Below the pieces are notes generated by a model. It did no database searches and was not told the DNA's origin. It saw only the letters and a program-made list of their open reading frames with translations. A DNA stretch of 60,658 bases from assembly GCA_051660685.1 (NCBI GenBank), contig JBOFQB010000057.1, positions 1 through 60,658 of the forward strand. The letters are read 5' to 3'. This document shows positions 33,595 to 42,255 of the stretch, piece by piece. The translations under genes and the position numbers were made by a program. The stretch is from JAVBSX01 sp051660685. GTDB lineage: Bacteria; Planctomycetota; Planctomycetia; Pirellulales; Thermoguttaceae. Position 1 is the stretch's first letter. Every line of letters begins with the position of its first letter.

Positions 33595-35214
33595 TTAAAA
33601 CATCAGCGTCGGATGTTGAGCCGGTTTGTTCTCGTACAACCAGTCGCGGACAAAATGCCGATCACAAAGCGTGTTCTCTTCCGCTTCTAAAAAGCGTTGG
33701 AGATCGGAACAACCTGACCCAATGATGAGGACACAATCCCCTTCTTCAGCATTGGAAAGTGTCCAAGTGATCCCCTTCAAACGGTCTTCCATGACGTGAA
33801 TGTTCGAGGTGTCTTTTGCCCCGTTGAGAATTTCCTCAACCGTGTTCCAATCGGGCGATTCCCCGGGTGCTTGCAATTCGTCTGCCGTTATAACCGCAAC
33901 ATCGGCAAGAACTTCCAATGTCCGTCCCATAATCGACCGTCGTGTTTGATCCCGATTTTCATCTGCCCCAAGAACACAGAAGAGACGACCATTTGTGATT
34001 TGACGTAAGGACCGAAGATTTCCCGCCAAAGATTCCGGGGTCGGCGCACAATCAACAAACACTCCAAACGGTTGTCCGCAATCAATCCGCTCCATACGAC
34101 CGGGAATCGACTCAACACGTTCAATACCCCGAATTGCTGTTCGTAAATCAATCCCCAAACCGATTCCCAATGCAGCTGCACTCAGACAATTATACAAATG
34201 CCCCTCTCCAACCATTTTGGTGTGAAGAGGAACCGTTTCCTGCCCCGCTGTAATCAAAAAGGTTTGATCCCCCATGTTCCGTTCCAGACTCATTCCAGAA
34301 ACTTCACAAGCATTTTTCACCCCAACCGTCAGAACCGGTCGATCAATAAGCGGCAAAACAGCTCCTGTAACGCGGTCATCTGCATTACAAATCACGATTC
34401 CTTTTTTCTTGGTCAATTGGAAGACATCCAATTTGGCCCGACGATAGGATTCGACGGAATGATGATAGTCGAGATGATTCCGCCGAATATTCGTCATACA
34501 AACAGCATCGAATTTCAAACCGGCGAGATGAGATTCGACGATTGCCTGACTGGAGATTTCAATGATTGCAGAAGTACACCCATTTGCGACCATTCGGTTG
34601 AGCCAATAAGCGATTTCTTCAGGAGCAGGAGTTGTTTGTGTGCTTGGAAACATTTTTTCCCCGTCATAAATTCCAAGAGAACCGATCAAACCGACCGGGG
34701 AACCTGCTTCAGAGAGCATTCCGGCAATCAGGTAAGAGGTAGACGTTTTTCCATACGTCCCGGAAATGCCGATCATTTGCAGCGATTTTCCCGGATTGCC
34801 CCAAAGAGCATGAGCGCAGACACCATAAGCGTGAGCGGGGGAAGGGACAACGAGCAGGGGAACGGGGAGGTTGCCAATTGGCCGATCAGCAACGATCACT
34901 TTACAACCGCGATTGATTGCGGTTTGAATGGAACAGGCCAAATCCTCATCCGACCATTGAGTGTGGAATTCAAGAGCCGAATCATCTTCTGTGGAGTCCC
35001 AATCGGTCAACGAGTCTTTCTGATTGACAAGAGTTGTGGGGGGAACAACAGCGAAATAGGCATCTTCGGGTTGGACATCTCGGGCGATTTTTGAGCAGGA
35101 ACGGACATCCAAATCGGCAGAACCTCCTTCGATTCCGTTGACGATCAAAGGGGCTTTTGATTTGAACAGATGTTTTAAGTTGACTGTTGTGTGGTTTTCA
35201 CCTTGAACGTACAT
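33595..35214 (-). CDS. murE: MurE-like Mur ligase, divergent
   Basis: 539 residues with all three Mur ligase domains. The ATP loop ISGTYGKTSTSYLIAG (about 147-162) and the MurE segment ending HLDYHHSVESYRRAK are present, so ATP-dependent amide-bond formation on UDP-MurNAc-L-Ala-D-Glu is plausible. The C-terminal domain is abnormal. Where diaminopimelate-adding MurE has the DNPR signature this protein has ADELQAPGESP (about 440-450), and the usual GKGHEDYQ is GSGCSDLQ. The added amino acid therefore cannot be inferred, or the protein has another role. The ATG at 35214 has the strongest ribosome binding site in the window. Copies of a small repeat element flank the gene on both sides. It could be a second, specialised copy. 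Confidence 0.72.
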   Translation of the reverse strand: MYVQGENHTTVNLKHLFKSKAPLIVNGIEGGSADLDVRSCSKIARDVQPEDAYFAVVPPTTLVNQKDSLTDWDSTEDDSALEFHTQWSDEDLACSIQTAINRGCKVIVADRPIGNLPVPLLVVPSPAHAYGVCAHALWGNPGKSLQMIGISGTYGKTSTSYLIAGMLSEAGSPVGLIGSLGIYDGEKMFPSTQTTPAPEEIAYWLNRMVANGCTSAIIEISSQAIVESHLAGLKFDAVCMTNIRRNHLDYHHSVESYRRAKLDVFQLTKKKGIVICNADDRVTGAVLPLIDRPVLTVGVKNACEVSGMSLERNMGDQTFLITAGQETVPLHTKMVGEGHLYNCLSAAALGIGLGIDLRTAIRGIERVESIPGRMERIDCGQPFGVFVDCAPTPESLAGNLRSLRQITNGRLFCVLGADENRDQTRRSIMGRTLEVLADVAVITADELQAPGESPDWNTVEEILNGAKDTSNIHVMEDRLKGITWTLSNAEEGDCVLIIGSGCSDLQRFLEAEENTLCDRHFVRDWLYENKPAQHPTLMF

Positions 35215-35221
35215 GAGAGCG

Positions 35222-35229
35222 ACCTCCTT
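35222..35229 (-). promoter_or_regulatory. Perfect Shine-Dalgarno of the MurE-like gene
   Basis: On the minus strand AAGGAGGT lies seven bases before the ATG at 35214. Most genes here have weak or no such site, so this one fixes the start and suggests strong translation. Confidence 0.8.
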
Positions 35230-35398
35230 GCCCGGACTTGAATTCTACGCAAACTGACCAAATATCCTATATTGACAGTATTGCACGATTGATGTCGGAC
35301 AACACTTCATTACAGCTTGGCCCGGGGATTCTCCTTTTTTTTGCCAATTTTGTCAATCTCAAAATTTTGAAGTCGCGTAAAAGAACAAAAAGAAGCAG

Positions 35399-35502
35399 AC
35401 TTGTTCGGCAACCGATTGAAATACTCAAAAAAATTTATCTATTCTGCCAAAAATGGATTCAGTTGAAAAAATAGGCAAGATAATTTGAGTTTTCAAACAA
35501 GT
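35399..35502 (-). repeat. Terminal-inverted-repeat element, copy C (inverted)
   Basis: The reverse complement matches copy B along its full 104 bases, including ACTTGTT at one end, TTTGGCAGAATAGATAAA, TTTTTTGAGTATTTCAATCG and GCCGAACAAGT at the other end. With copies A and B it brackets the MurE-like gene in opposite orientation. Confidence 0.8.
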
Positions 35503-35595
35503 CCTATTGAACCGCTTTAGACAACGGAAAGTTTCTATTCTGAGTCCGGCTTTGACCGACCCAAATGAGAGGATGTATTGACGGAAAGAAGCCAA

Positions 35596-35623
35596 TTGAC
35601 AGAAACGGTTGAACGATGATAAT
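35596..35623 (+). promoter_or_regulatory. Candidate promoter for the helicase gene
   Basis: A perfect TTGACA (35596-35601), 16-base spacer and GATAAT (35618-35623), giving a start about 53 bases before the ATG at 35683. Confidence 0.5.
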
Positions 35624-35682
35624 GAACGCTGTTCCGTTGAGTTTCACCTATTTCGTCCGGTTGGACCGTTGCTTCATTCTTT

Positions 35683-37788
35683 ATGTCCCTGAATCCTGCT
35701 CAATCGGCTGCTGTTGAAACGGCAAATGGTCCTTTGCTCGTTTTAGCAGGTGCAGGAACCGGCAAGACCCGGGTTGTGACTTTTCGGATTGCCCGACTCA
35801 TTAAACGGGGTATTCTTCCTCATCGTATTCTCGCAGTCACCTTTACAAATAAAGCAGCCCGGGAAATGCAGGAACGGATTACCGATTTGCTCGGTTCGCC
35901 GAAAAAGGACAAATCGGGTAAAAAAAGTGTTCCTGAGATTTCAACATTTCATTCACTTTGTGTGCGGATTCTTCGGCGCAACATCCATCATCTGGGGTAT
36001 CCGAACCAATTTGCGATTTATGACCGGGGGGACCAAGAATCAATCGCCCGATCTGTATTGCGAGAAATCAGGGTTTCTGATGCTGCATTGAAACCGGGCG
36101 ATCTACTCTGGAAAATCAGTCAATGGAAGTGCGCCGCAATTCGTCCCGAACAGGCTGCATCGGACGCTTGGAACGCTAAAGACCATCTCGCTGCTCTTGC
36201 CTATTCCCGTTATCAAACGTCACTCAAAACACTCGGTGCTGTCGATTTCGATGATTTGCTCCTTTGTACGGAAGATTTATTCGCCGGTTTTCCAACTGTT
36301 CTCGCCGAAGAAGCAAATCGGTTCGATCATTTGCTTGTTGACGAATACCAGGACACAAACATGAGTCAGTACCGAATTGTCAAAGGTCTTGCCCAACAAC
36401 ATCGCAATCTTTGTGTTGTTGGAGATGACGATCAGGCGATTTATGGTTGGAGAGGGGCCGAAGTGACGCATATTCTCAATTTCCGAAAAGATTGGCCGGA
36501 CGCGAAAGTGGTCCGACTCGAAATGAATTATCGAAGTACGTCGCAGATTATTGATTGGGCAAACCGGATTATTTTGTTTAACAAACAACGACATCCGAAA
36601 CAGCTGCAATGTACAATTTCCGGGGAAGTGCCCCGGATTTTACAGTGTAAGGACGGAGAAATTGAGGCAAAGACGGTTGTGCAGCAGATCAAATCGCGGA
36701 TTGTTGAGACGAAACGGCAACCGCGAGATTTTGCGATTCTGTTTCGGACAAACGAACAACCGCGAGCATTTGAGATGGAACTTCGTCAAGCGAACCTTCC
36801 TTACGTTTTGGTCGGGGGACAGTCCTTTTTCGACAAGAAAGAGGTTCGGGACATCTTGGCGTATTTGAAAGTTGCAGCGCGACCGCAAGATCAGGTGTCG
36901 TTGCTGCGAATTATGAACACACCTCCTCGCGGAATTGGTCAGACGACGATTCAAAAGTTGACCGAGAGTGCTGTTTCTCAGAACAAATCCATTTGGGAGG
37001 TCATTTCGCGGAATGATCCGGTTTTGGAGACGTTTACCAATAAGACCCGAGAATCCATTGCGCAATTCAAACAGTTGATTGACCGGATTTCGCAAATGTT
37101 CCGAACCGAATTCAGTGTTGCCCATTTGAAAGAATTGTTGGATTCGATTGCTTATCAGAATGAAATCAATCGGCTGTATCAGGACCCCGGCGAACGCCAA
37201 TCACGTTGGGATTCCGTCGGGGAAGTCGTCAATGCGGCTGCATCGTATTTACAGAATGTGGGAGAATCGGGGGGACAGAACAGTTGGGACAGTAGTGATA
37301 GTCGGGACAACGGGGATAAGAGGGATAATCAGGAGAGTCGGGACAATACGCCCGATTCGGGGATTTTGATGAAGCCGAGTCGTTCCCGGGTCGGTTCGCT
37401 TGTTGGTTTTTTAGACAACACTTCTCTTGCCGGTCCTGACTTTTCGTCGGACAATAAGAAGGACCTTGCGAAAAATGCGGTTGCGTTGTTGACCTTACAT
37501 GCGGCAAAAGGTCTTGAATTCAAGGAGGTTTACATGGTTGGTCTGGAAGAGGGGACACTGCCGCATCATCGCAGCATTAACACGGACGATGCTCTTGCGG
37601 TTGACGAAGAACGTCGTCTTTGTTATGTCGGCATAACAAGGGCGCAACGCCGATTAACGTTGACGCTTGCACTTTCGCGGATGAAATGGGGCAAGATGCG
37701 ACCGACGATACCGAGTCGCTTTTTGTATGAGATAACGGGACAGGCGGAGAATCCGAATTACCAAAAGGCGATCAAAGGGGGCAAGTGA
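35683..37788 (+). CDS. pcrA: UvrD/PcrA-type ATP-dependent DNA helicase
   Basis: 701 residues. A superfamily 1 3'-5' helicase for nucleotide excision repair and removal of proteins from DNA. Motifs appear in order: Q-motif LNPAQSAAVET, Walker A GAGTGKTR (23-30), FTNKAAREMQERI, TFHSLCVRILRR, Walker B LLVDEYQDTN (about 217-226), VVGDDDQAIYGWRGA, LEMNYRSTSQI, LLTLHAAKGLEFKEVYMVGL, EERRLCYVGITRAQ. A hydrophilic insert of about 36 residues rich in Asp/Ser/Arg/Gly (about 527-563) interrupts the region before the LLTLHAAKG motif. It ends in a short tail without the longer PcrA C-terminal extension. It is transcribed from its own predicted promoter. Confidence 0.93.
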   Translation: MSLNPAQSAAVETANGPLLVLAGAGTGKTRVVTFRIARLIKRGILPHRILAVTFTNKAAREMQERITDLLGSPKKDKSGKKSVPEISTFHSLCVRILRRNIHHLGYPNQFAIYDRGDQESIARSVLREIRVSDAALKPGDLLWKISQWKCAAIRPEQAASDAWNAKDHLAALAYSRYQTSLKTLGAVDFDDLLLCTEDLFAGFPTVLAEEANRFDHLLVDEYQDTNMSQYRIVKGLAQQHRNLCVVGDDDQAIYGWRGAEVTHILNFRKDWPDAKVVRLEMNYRSTSQIIDWANRIILFNKQRHPKQLQCTISGEVPRILQCKDGEIEAKTVVQQIKSRIVETKRQPRDFAILFRTNEQPRAFEMELRQANLPYVLVGGQSFFDKKEVRDILAYLKVAARPQDQVSLLRIMNTPPRGIGQTTIQKLTESAVSQNKSIWEVISRNDPVLETFTNKTRESIAQFKQLIDRISQMFRTEFSVAHLKELLDSIAYQNEINRLYQDPGERQSRWDSVGEVVNAAASYLQNVGESGGQNSWDSSDSRDNGDKRDNQESRDNTPDSGILMKPSRSRVGSLVGFLDNTSLAGPDFSSDNKKDLAKNAVALLTLHAAKGLEFKEVYMVGLEEGTLPHHRSINTDDALAVDEERRLCYVGITRAQRRLTLTLALSRMKWGKMRPTIPSRFLYEITGQAENPNYQKAIKGGK

Positions 37789-37802
37789 GCCGAACCTTCT
37801 TG

Positions 37803-37840
37803 TTGACGGATGTTGGGCAGAAAGGTAAAATGTCCGTCAA
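37803..37840. other. Inverted repeat after the helicase gene
   Basis: TTGACGGA (37803-37810) and TCCGTCAA (37833-37840) form a perfect eight-base inverted repeat 14 bases past the helicase stop, with a 22-base loop. TTAGCGCATTTCA, a motif also found in composite repeats near 23810 and 53825, follows immediately. There is no T-run, so a terminator role is unproven. Confidence 0.4.
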
Positions 37841-37977
37841 TTAGCGCATTTCAGTCGAATGTCCGTCTGTCGATCACCTGTCCGGCGTTATACAAATTGA
37901 TGAAGCCGTTTGACGAATGTGTTCGGATTGCGGATGATGCGAAGATAAAATAACTTTGTTTTGCAGGAGAATGGACG

Positions 37978-38811
37978 ATGAAATTTGCAATGTGCAACGA
38001 GATGTTTGAATGTTGGAACACCCCCAAGGGCTTTGACTTTGATCGCTGTTTTGAATTCCTCGCCCAATGTGGTTACGATGGTGTCGAAATCGCCCCGTTC
38101 ACCCTTTCGGATAATATTCACGACGTTTCAGCAACACGCCGGGTCCAAATTCTCCGAAGTGCCGAAAAAGCAGGTCTGGAAATAACCGGTTTACATTGGT
38201 TGTTAGCAAAAACCAACGGATATTACCTGACTTCTCCTGATCCCGTCATTCGGCAGAAAACAACCGATTATTTTTTGACGCTGATTCGTCTTTGTGCCGA
38301 TTTTAACGGTCATTTTATGGTTCTCGGTTCACCAATGCAGCGTAATCTTCTCCCGGGCGTTTCTCTTGAACAAGGGATGGAGTATGCTCAGGACGTTCTC
38401 CAACCGCTTGTTCCTCTGCTTGAAAAAACGGGTGTTCAGATTGCGATTGAACCGTTGACAACTGCTGAGACGGATTTTCTGACAACGGCGGAATCGGCTC
38501 AGGTTTTGATTGACCGAATAGGAGCGCGGGCGCAGATTGCCTTACATCTTGACTGTAAAGCAATGTGCGGGGAAATGATTCCGATTCCCGAGTTGATTCG
38601 GACATATCGTGATTCGATGATTTATTTTCACTTGAATGACCCGAACCGACAGGGGCCGGGATTTGGCGATTTGGCGTTTGGGCCGATCATGCAAGCCCTA
38701 CACGAAGTCGGTTACTCCGGTTGGGCGTCGGTTGAACCCTTTGACTATTCCCCGGGTGTCGAACGGTTAAGCCAAGAAAGTCTCGCTCACGTCAAACAAT
38801 TTGTGAAGTGA
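37978..38811 (+). CDS. Sugar phosphate isomerase/epimerase (xylose isomerase-like TIM barrel)
   Basis: 277 residues of the AP-endonuclease-2 / ketose epimerase superfamily. Metal-binding positions are visible in order: GYDGVEIAPF (Glu), GLEITGLHW (His), IAIEPL (Glu), ALHLDCKAM (His/Asp), IYFHLND (His), and ASVEPF (Glu). Such enzymes move hydroxyl or carbonyl groups in sugars using a divalent metal. The exact sugar cannot be told from sequence. An AGGAGA nine bases before the ATG supports the start. It stands alone, about 190 bases after the helicase gene. Confidence 0.8.
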   Translation: MKFAMCNEMFECWNTPKGFDFDRCFEFLAQCGYDGVEIAPFTLSDNIHDVSATRRVQILRSAEKAGLEITGLHWLLAKTNGYYLTSPDPVIRQKTTDYFLTLIRLCADFNGHFMVLGSPMQRNLLPGVSLEQGMEYAQDVLQPLVPLLEKTGVQIAIEPLTTAETDFLTTAESAQVLIDRIGARAQIALHLDCKAMCGEMIPIPELIRTYRDSMIYFHLNDPNRQGPGFGDLAFGPIMQALHEVGYSGWASVEPFDYSPGVERLSQESLAHVKQFVK

Positions 38812-38919
38812 AAAACGAGAAGACGGGAGATAGAAGATAGAAGGTATGATCGGGGCGTTTGCAAAGAGGCAGAAGTCGTTTTCGGTCGATCAGCACACAC
38901 ATTAGCATTATTCATTGTT

Positions 38920-39792
38920 ATGACATCCAATACAAAATTCGAGGTTGATCTCAATGAACTTGCCGAACGGGAAATGGTTTCTTGGGATCGAAGTGCCAAT
39001 TTGGATGCAACATTGAATGACATTGACCTCTTGGTATTACGGGAAATACTCCAAGAGATGGGGGTCTGGAATGATCGCGTTCCTATCGAAGATTATTTAT
39101 CAGCAACACGACAAATATTTGCGTTAACTCCGCCCTTAGCAGCCGAACAACCTTTAACTCATAAACTCAATCCTCGCAATTTTACCTTGTTGCTTTTTGC
39201 AAAAGAACCGACGAAATTTTTTCCGGGCGCATACACCGTTTTTTCCGTCTATCGAGGTAATGATCGCAGTGAATCAACGGCAGAACGGCACGAAATGACG
39301 GGAAATATCATTTCCCAAACTCGTCGGTGTATCGAACGACTCAATGCAGAGTCCTATACGGTATTTGACAAGGAAAGTGCAACACCGAATCAAAGCAAAT
39401 ATCCTCAACGTGCTTTATATGAGGCGGTCGTCAATGCAATTGTACATCGTGATTATGAGAGCGATCAACCGACCCGAATAACGGTTTTTGGTGATCGGAT
39501 TGAGTTTAATTCTCCAGGTGCTCTTCCCCGATCCGTTGTCAAAGAAAAATTTTTACAAGGCAAGGCGTCACCTCATTGGCGCAACCAATCGCTTGCCTAT
39601 TTTTTTAACAAACTCCAATTAGCCCAATCGGAAGGTCAGGGAATCCCGACGATTATTCGTACAATGCGCGAAGAAGGGTGTCCACAACCTATTTTTGAAT
39701 TGGAAAGCGAAAAAGTCATTTGTATCCTGCCTGTACATCCACGTTATGTCCAGAAACAACAGTTTTTAGTGCAGTTACAAAAGTTTTTATGA
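38920..39792 (+). CDS. RecG-like/Schlafen-AlbA ATPase, N-terminally truncated
   Basis: 290 residues matching the C-terminal two thirds of the putative transcriptional regulators that join an AlbA_2 DNA-binding domain to a GHKL-like ATPase module. The ATPase part is clear: YPQRALYEAVVNAIVHRDYE, then ITVFGDRIEFNSPGALP and SEGQGIPTIIRTMREEG. Homology starts abruptly in the segment after AlbA_2 (REMVSWDRSANLDATLNDID), so the DNA-binding domain is absent. No matching sequence is seen in the 108 bases upstream, and there is no ribosome binding site. It is probably a decayed accessory gene, although a stand-alone ATPase is possible. Confidence 0.6.
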   Translation: MTSNTKFEVDLNELAEREMVSWDRSANLDATLNDIDLLVLREILQEMGVWNDRVPIEDYLSATRQIFALTPPLAAEQPLTHKLNPRNFTLLLFAKEPTKFFPGAYTVFSVYRGNDRSESTAERHEMTGNIISQTRRCIERLNAESYTVFDKESATPNQSKYPQRALYEAVVNAIVHRDYESDQPTRITVFGDRIEFNSPGALPRSVVKEKFLQGKASPHWRNQSLAYFFNKLQLAQSEGQGIPTIIRTMREEGCPQPIFELESEKVICILPVHPRYVQKQQFLVQLQKFL

Positions 39793-39815
39793 ACACTTAA
39801 ATGCTCCATTATTCC

Positions 39816-40679
39816 ATGTCTGAAAAAATTGTTATTCGTGTTGGTCATAGTCCCGATTCAGATGATGCTTTCATGTTTTATGCACTTGCCAAAAACAAAA
39901 TTGATACAGGAGTGTATGAGTTTCGGCATGAATTGGTTGACATTGAGACGCTCAATCGTCGGGCGTTTCATGGAGAACTGGAGCTGACCGCAATCAGTGT
40001 TCATGCTTATGCGTATTTGAACGATGTTTACGCTTTATGTCATTGTGGAGCAAGTATGGGAGATCAATACGGTCCTATGCTTGTTGCAAAAGAAGGGATT
40101 GTGCCCGATCAGATACAGACGGTTGCAATTCCGGGCGAATTGACGACCGCTTTTCTTGCGCTCCAACTTTGGTTGCGTTCACAAAATCGGTCCAACATTC
40201 GTTTCGTCAAAGTGCCGTTTGACCAGATTCTCGAATCGTTACAATCGGGCAACTGGAAGGATGAACCGCTTGACGCCGGGGTCATCATACATGAGGGGCA
40301 GTTGACGTTTCGTGAAAACGGAATGGACCTGTTGGTCGATTTTGGCAAATGGTGGTCGGAAACAACGGGTCTTCCCTTACCTTTAGGGGCTAATGCAATT
40401 CGGCGCGACCTTCCCTGGAATGTTACGTCCGACGTCGTTCGCCTGTTGCGGACAAGTATTGATTACGGTCTCAATCATCGTGAAGAAGCCCTCGATTATG
40501 CGCTTAGTTTTAGTCGCGGATTGAGTCGAGAAGATGCCGATCAGTTCGTTGGAATGTATGTCAACGATTGGACCCGCGATTTCGGCGAACGTGGTCGCGT
40601 TGCTGTTCGGGAACTGCTTGAACAGGCTTACAACGCAGGAATTGTTCCCAAACGGGTCATCCCAGAATTCGTTGGATAG
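39816..40679 (+). CDS. mqnD: 1,4-dihydroxy-6-naphthoate synthase-like protein (MqnD family)
   Basis: 287 residues with a periplasmic-binding-protein fold lacking a signal peptide. MqnD acts in the futalosine route to menaquinone, converting cyclic dehypoxanthine futalosine to 1,4-dihydroxy-6-naphthoate. Family landmarks are RVGHSPDSDDAFMFYALAKN at the N-terminus, LTAISVHAYAYL, CGASMGDQYGPMLVA, IHEGQLTF (His-containing), and LPLPLGANAIRR. An ATG at 39801 is also in frame, but 39816 matches the usual short N-terminus. The related MqnA is the main alternative, and the SPDSDD start favours MqnD. Its TAG stop runs directly into a composite repeat. Confidence 0.8.
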   Translation: MSEKIVIRVGHSPDSDDAFMFYALAKNKIDTGVYEFRHELVDIETLNRRAFHGELELTAISVHAYAYLNDVYALCHCGASMGDQYGPMLVAKEGIVPDQIQTVAIPGELTTAFLALQLWLRSQNRSNIRFVKVPFDQILESLQSGNWKDEPLDAGVIIHEGQLTFRENGMDLLVDFGKWWSETTGLPLPLGANAIRRDLPWNVTSDVVRLLRTSIDYGLNHREEALDYALSFSRGLSREDADQFVGMYVNDWTRDFGERGRVAVRELLEQAYNAGIVPKRVIPEFVG

Positions 40680-40889
40680 AGATTAGGGGATAGGGAGGAA
40701 GAATTGAGAATTGAAAACTGAGAATTGAGTCCTCAAAAGAAGTGAAGGAACCGGTTAACTCGCGAGACACCGTTATTTTCCTGTCTCCTCTTCTTTCCTC
40801 CTACCTTCTACCTTCTTTTGTCATATTGCGGCGAAACGGCAGACTCTTTCCCTATCCCCCAGTCCCCAACCCCTATCCCCTATATCCCC
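40680..40889 (-). repeat. Composite intergenic repeat, copy 4 (full length)
   Basis: It fills the convergent junction of mqnD and the prenyl synthase gene. It is the reverse complement of copy 5. Read on the minus strand it has a G-tract (plus 40851-40889), AGAGTCTGCC, the arm GTTTCGCCGCAATATGAC, AGAAGGTAG repeats, the core ATAACGGTGTCTCGCGAGTT, ACTTCTTTTGAGGACTC, and a final C-tract next to mqnD (plus 40683-40698). Each flanking gene sees a G-rich tract on its own coding strand right after its stop. Confidence 0.85.
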
Positions 40890-41879
40890 TCACACATTTC
40901 TCGCCAAAACGAAATGGGCAAGTGCGGTTAACGCCTGAACGGGGGAATTGGCCGAATGTGTTTGACTTTGTTGAAGAAGCTGAATTGCCGATTGCACAAG
41001 ACCGCGAACCTGTTGGTATGCAAAATCAATCGCCCCTTGCTCTCTGAGCAGCCCGAGAATTTCCCGACCGTCTTCAACCGTCATTTCGGCCCGATTCAAA
41101 CGTGCAATCATCTGTTCCCGCTCTGAATCGTTGACCGTTTCCAAATAGTGAATAACGGGCAAGGTCAATTTCCGTTCGAGCAGGTCGGTTCCCAATGTTT
41201 TTCCAACCGAATCTTCCTGCCCTGTCAGATCGAGAATATCATCGACCATCTGAAAAGCAATTCCAATCTGTTCGCCAAATTCCGCCAACTGTTGACATTG
41301 GGTTTCTGAAGCGTTGGAAAACCAAGCTCCCAATCGACAACTGCACGAAAACAGAGCAGCCGTTTTTTGGGAAATAACGGAGAAATACTCCTCTTTGGTC
41401 AGATCAAAACGGCCTTTTGTCCCGATTTGACGCAATTCCCCCTCACACGTTGCATTTGCAGCTTGTGATATTTCACGATAAGCAACCAAATCATCGGATT
41501 GTGTGAGCAACTTCATTGCCCTTGTGAAGAACAAATCCCCCGTTAAAATGCCCGTTACCTGATTCCAACGAACATTGACGGTCTGGAGATGTCGTCGCAA
41601 TCGGGCTCCATCCAGAATATCATCATGGAGCAAGGTTGCGACATGAATCATTTCAATAACGGCTGCTGAACGGACATGATTCTCATTGACGGGGCCGAAG
41701 AGACGACCGGCGAGGAGAACAAGGGCTGCACGAAGTCGTTTTCCGCCGAACTGCAAACCATATTGCATGACTTCAGCAATGAAAGGGTCCTTTCCGTCAA
41801 TCGAGCGAAACATCTGCTGTTCAACTTCTTCCAATGAATCACCAACCAGTTGATACACCTCCTTGAGTTCTTGGGGCAT
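40890..41879 (-). CDS. ispB: Long-chain polyprenyl diphosphate synthase
   Basis: 329 residues. A trans-prenyltransferase that elongates farnesyl or geranylgeranyl diphosphate with isopentenyl diphosphate to form the quinone side chain. The two aspartate-rich motifs are present: LLHDDILDGARLRR (first DDxxD) and FQMVDDILDLTGQED (second DDxxD). GGKRLRAALVLLAGR and KTLGTDLLERKLTLPVIHYL are further family signatures. The start at 41879 (MPQELKEVY) gives the usual length. A TTG at 41969 would add 30 residues without similarity. Together with ubiE and mqnD it fits menaquinone synthesis. Chain length cannot be read from sequence with certainty. Confidence 0.88.
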   Translation of the reverse strand: MPQELKEVYQLVGDSLEEVEQQMFRSIDGKDPFIAEVMQYGLQFGGKRLRAALVLLAGRLFGPVNENHVRSAAVIEMIHVATLLHDDILDGARLRRHLQTVNVRWNQVTGILTGDLFFTRAMKLLTQSDDLVAYREISQAANATCEGELRQIGTKGRFDLTKEEYFSVISQKTAALFSCSCRLGAWFSNASETQCQQLAEFGEQIGIAFQMVDDILDLTGQEDSVGKTLGTDLLERKLTLPVIHYLETVNDSEREQMIARLNRAEMTVEDGREILGLLREQGAIDFAYQQVRGLVQSAIQLLQQSQTHSANSPVQALTALAHFVLARNV

Positions 41880-42255
41880 TTGGGACCAACGGAACTTCGA
41901 TTCACCTTTTGTAAGCACGAGAGCGGACAGATAGTGGGGAAAAACGGGAACAGCAACGCCGAATGTCAACGCCCGAATACAAGGGCTGGAGCAATCATTG
42001 GAGATTATCCGGCCCGCATGACGAAGTGTATTTCGGAAGACAATTCGTCCATTTTACCGACTAACCTTAAAAGTGCAAAGCCGGACCTCGGAATTCGTAT
42101 AACGATCCATTCTTGTAAATCTTTTTGACCTCTTGATTTTTTTGCGTTTCTTTGGTCTATTTTGATCCAAGAGACTTGAAACAACACGTCTAGCGGGTTG
42201 GATTGTCTCTTGACCGAACAAACAGTAATCAAGGAATAGTAAAAGGAAGACCAAG
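41880..42255. other. Divergent intergenic region
   Basis: 376 bases between the leftward prenyl synthase gene and the rightward DUF4432 gene. On the plus strand a weak promoter (TTGATT 42133-42138, 17 bases, TCTATT 42156-42161) could serve the DUF4432 gene, whose ATG is preceded by AAAGGAAG. No repeat or credible small gene is seen. Confidence 0.35.

Larger units (their letters stand above)
35215..35682. other. Divergent intergenic region with inverted element copy
   Basis: 468 bases between the leftward MurE-like gene and the rightward helicase gene. It holds the MurE-like ribosome binding site, element copy C (35399-35502), and a promoter for the helicase (35596-35623). I see no credible small gene. 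Confidence 0.5.

Noticed and set aside
34198..35094. Plus-strand open frame opposite the MurE-like gene
   Set aside because: The minus strand has the Mur ligase motifs and a perfect Shine-Dalgarno. The plus frame has no recognisable features.
40680..40889. Simple rho-independent terminator between mqnD and the prenyl synthase
   Set aside because: No compact stem followed by a T-run is visible. The region is better described as a composite repeat that may have its own 3'-end role.
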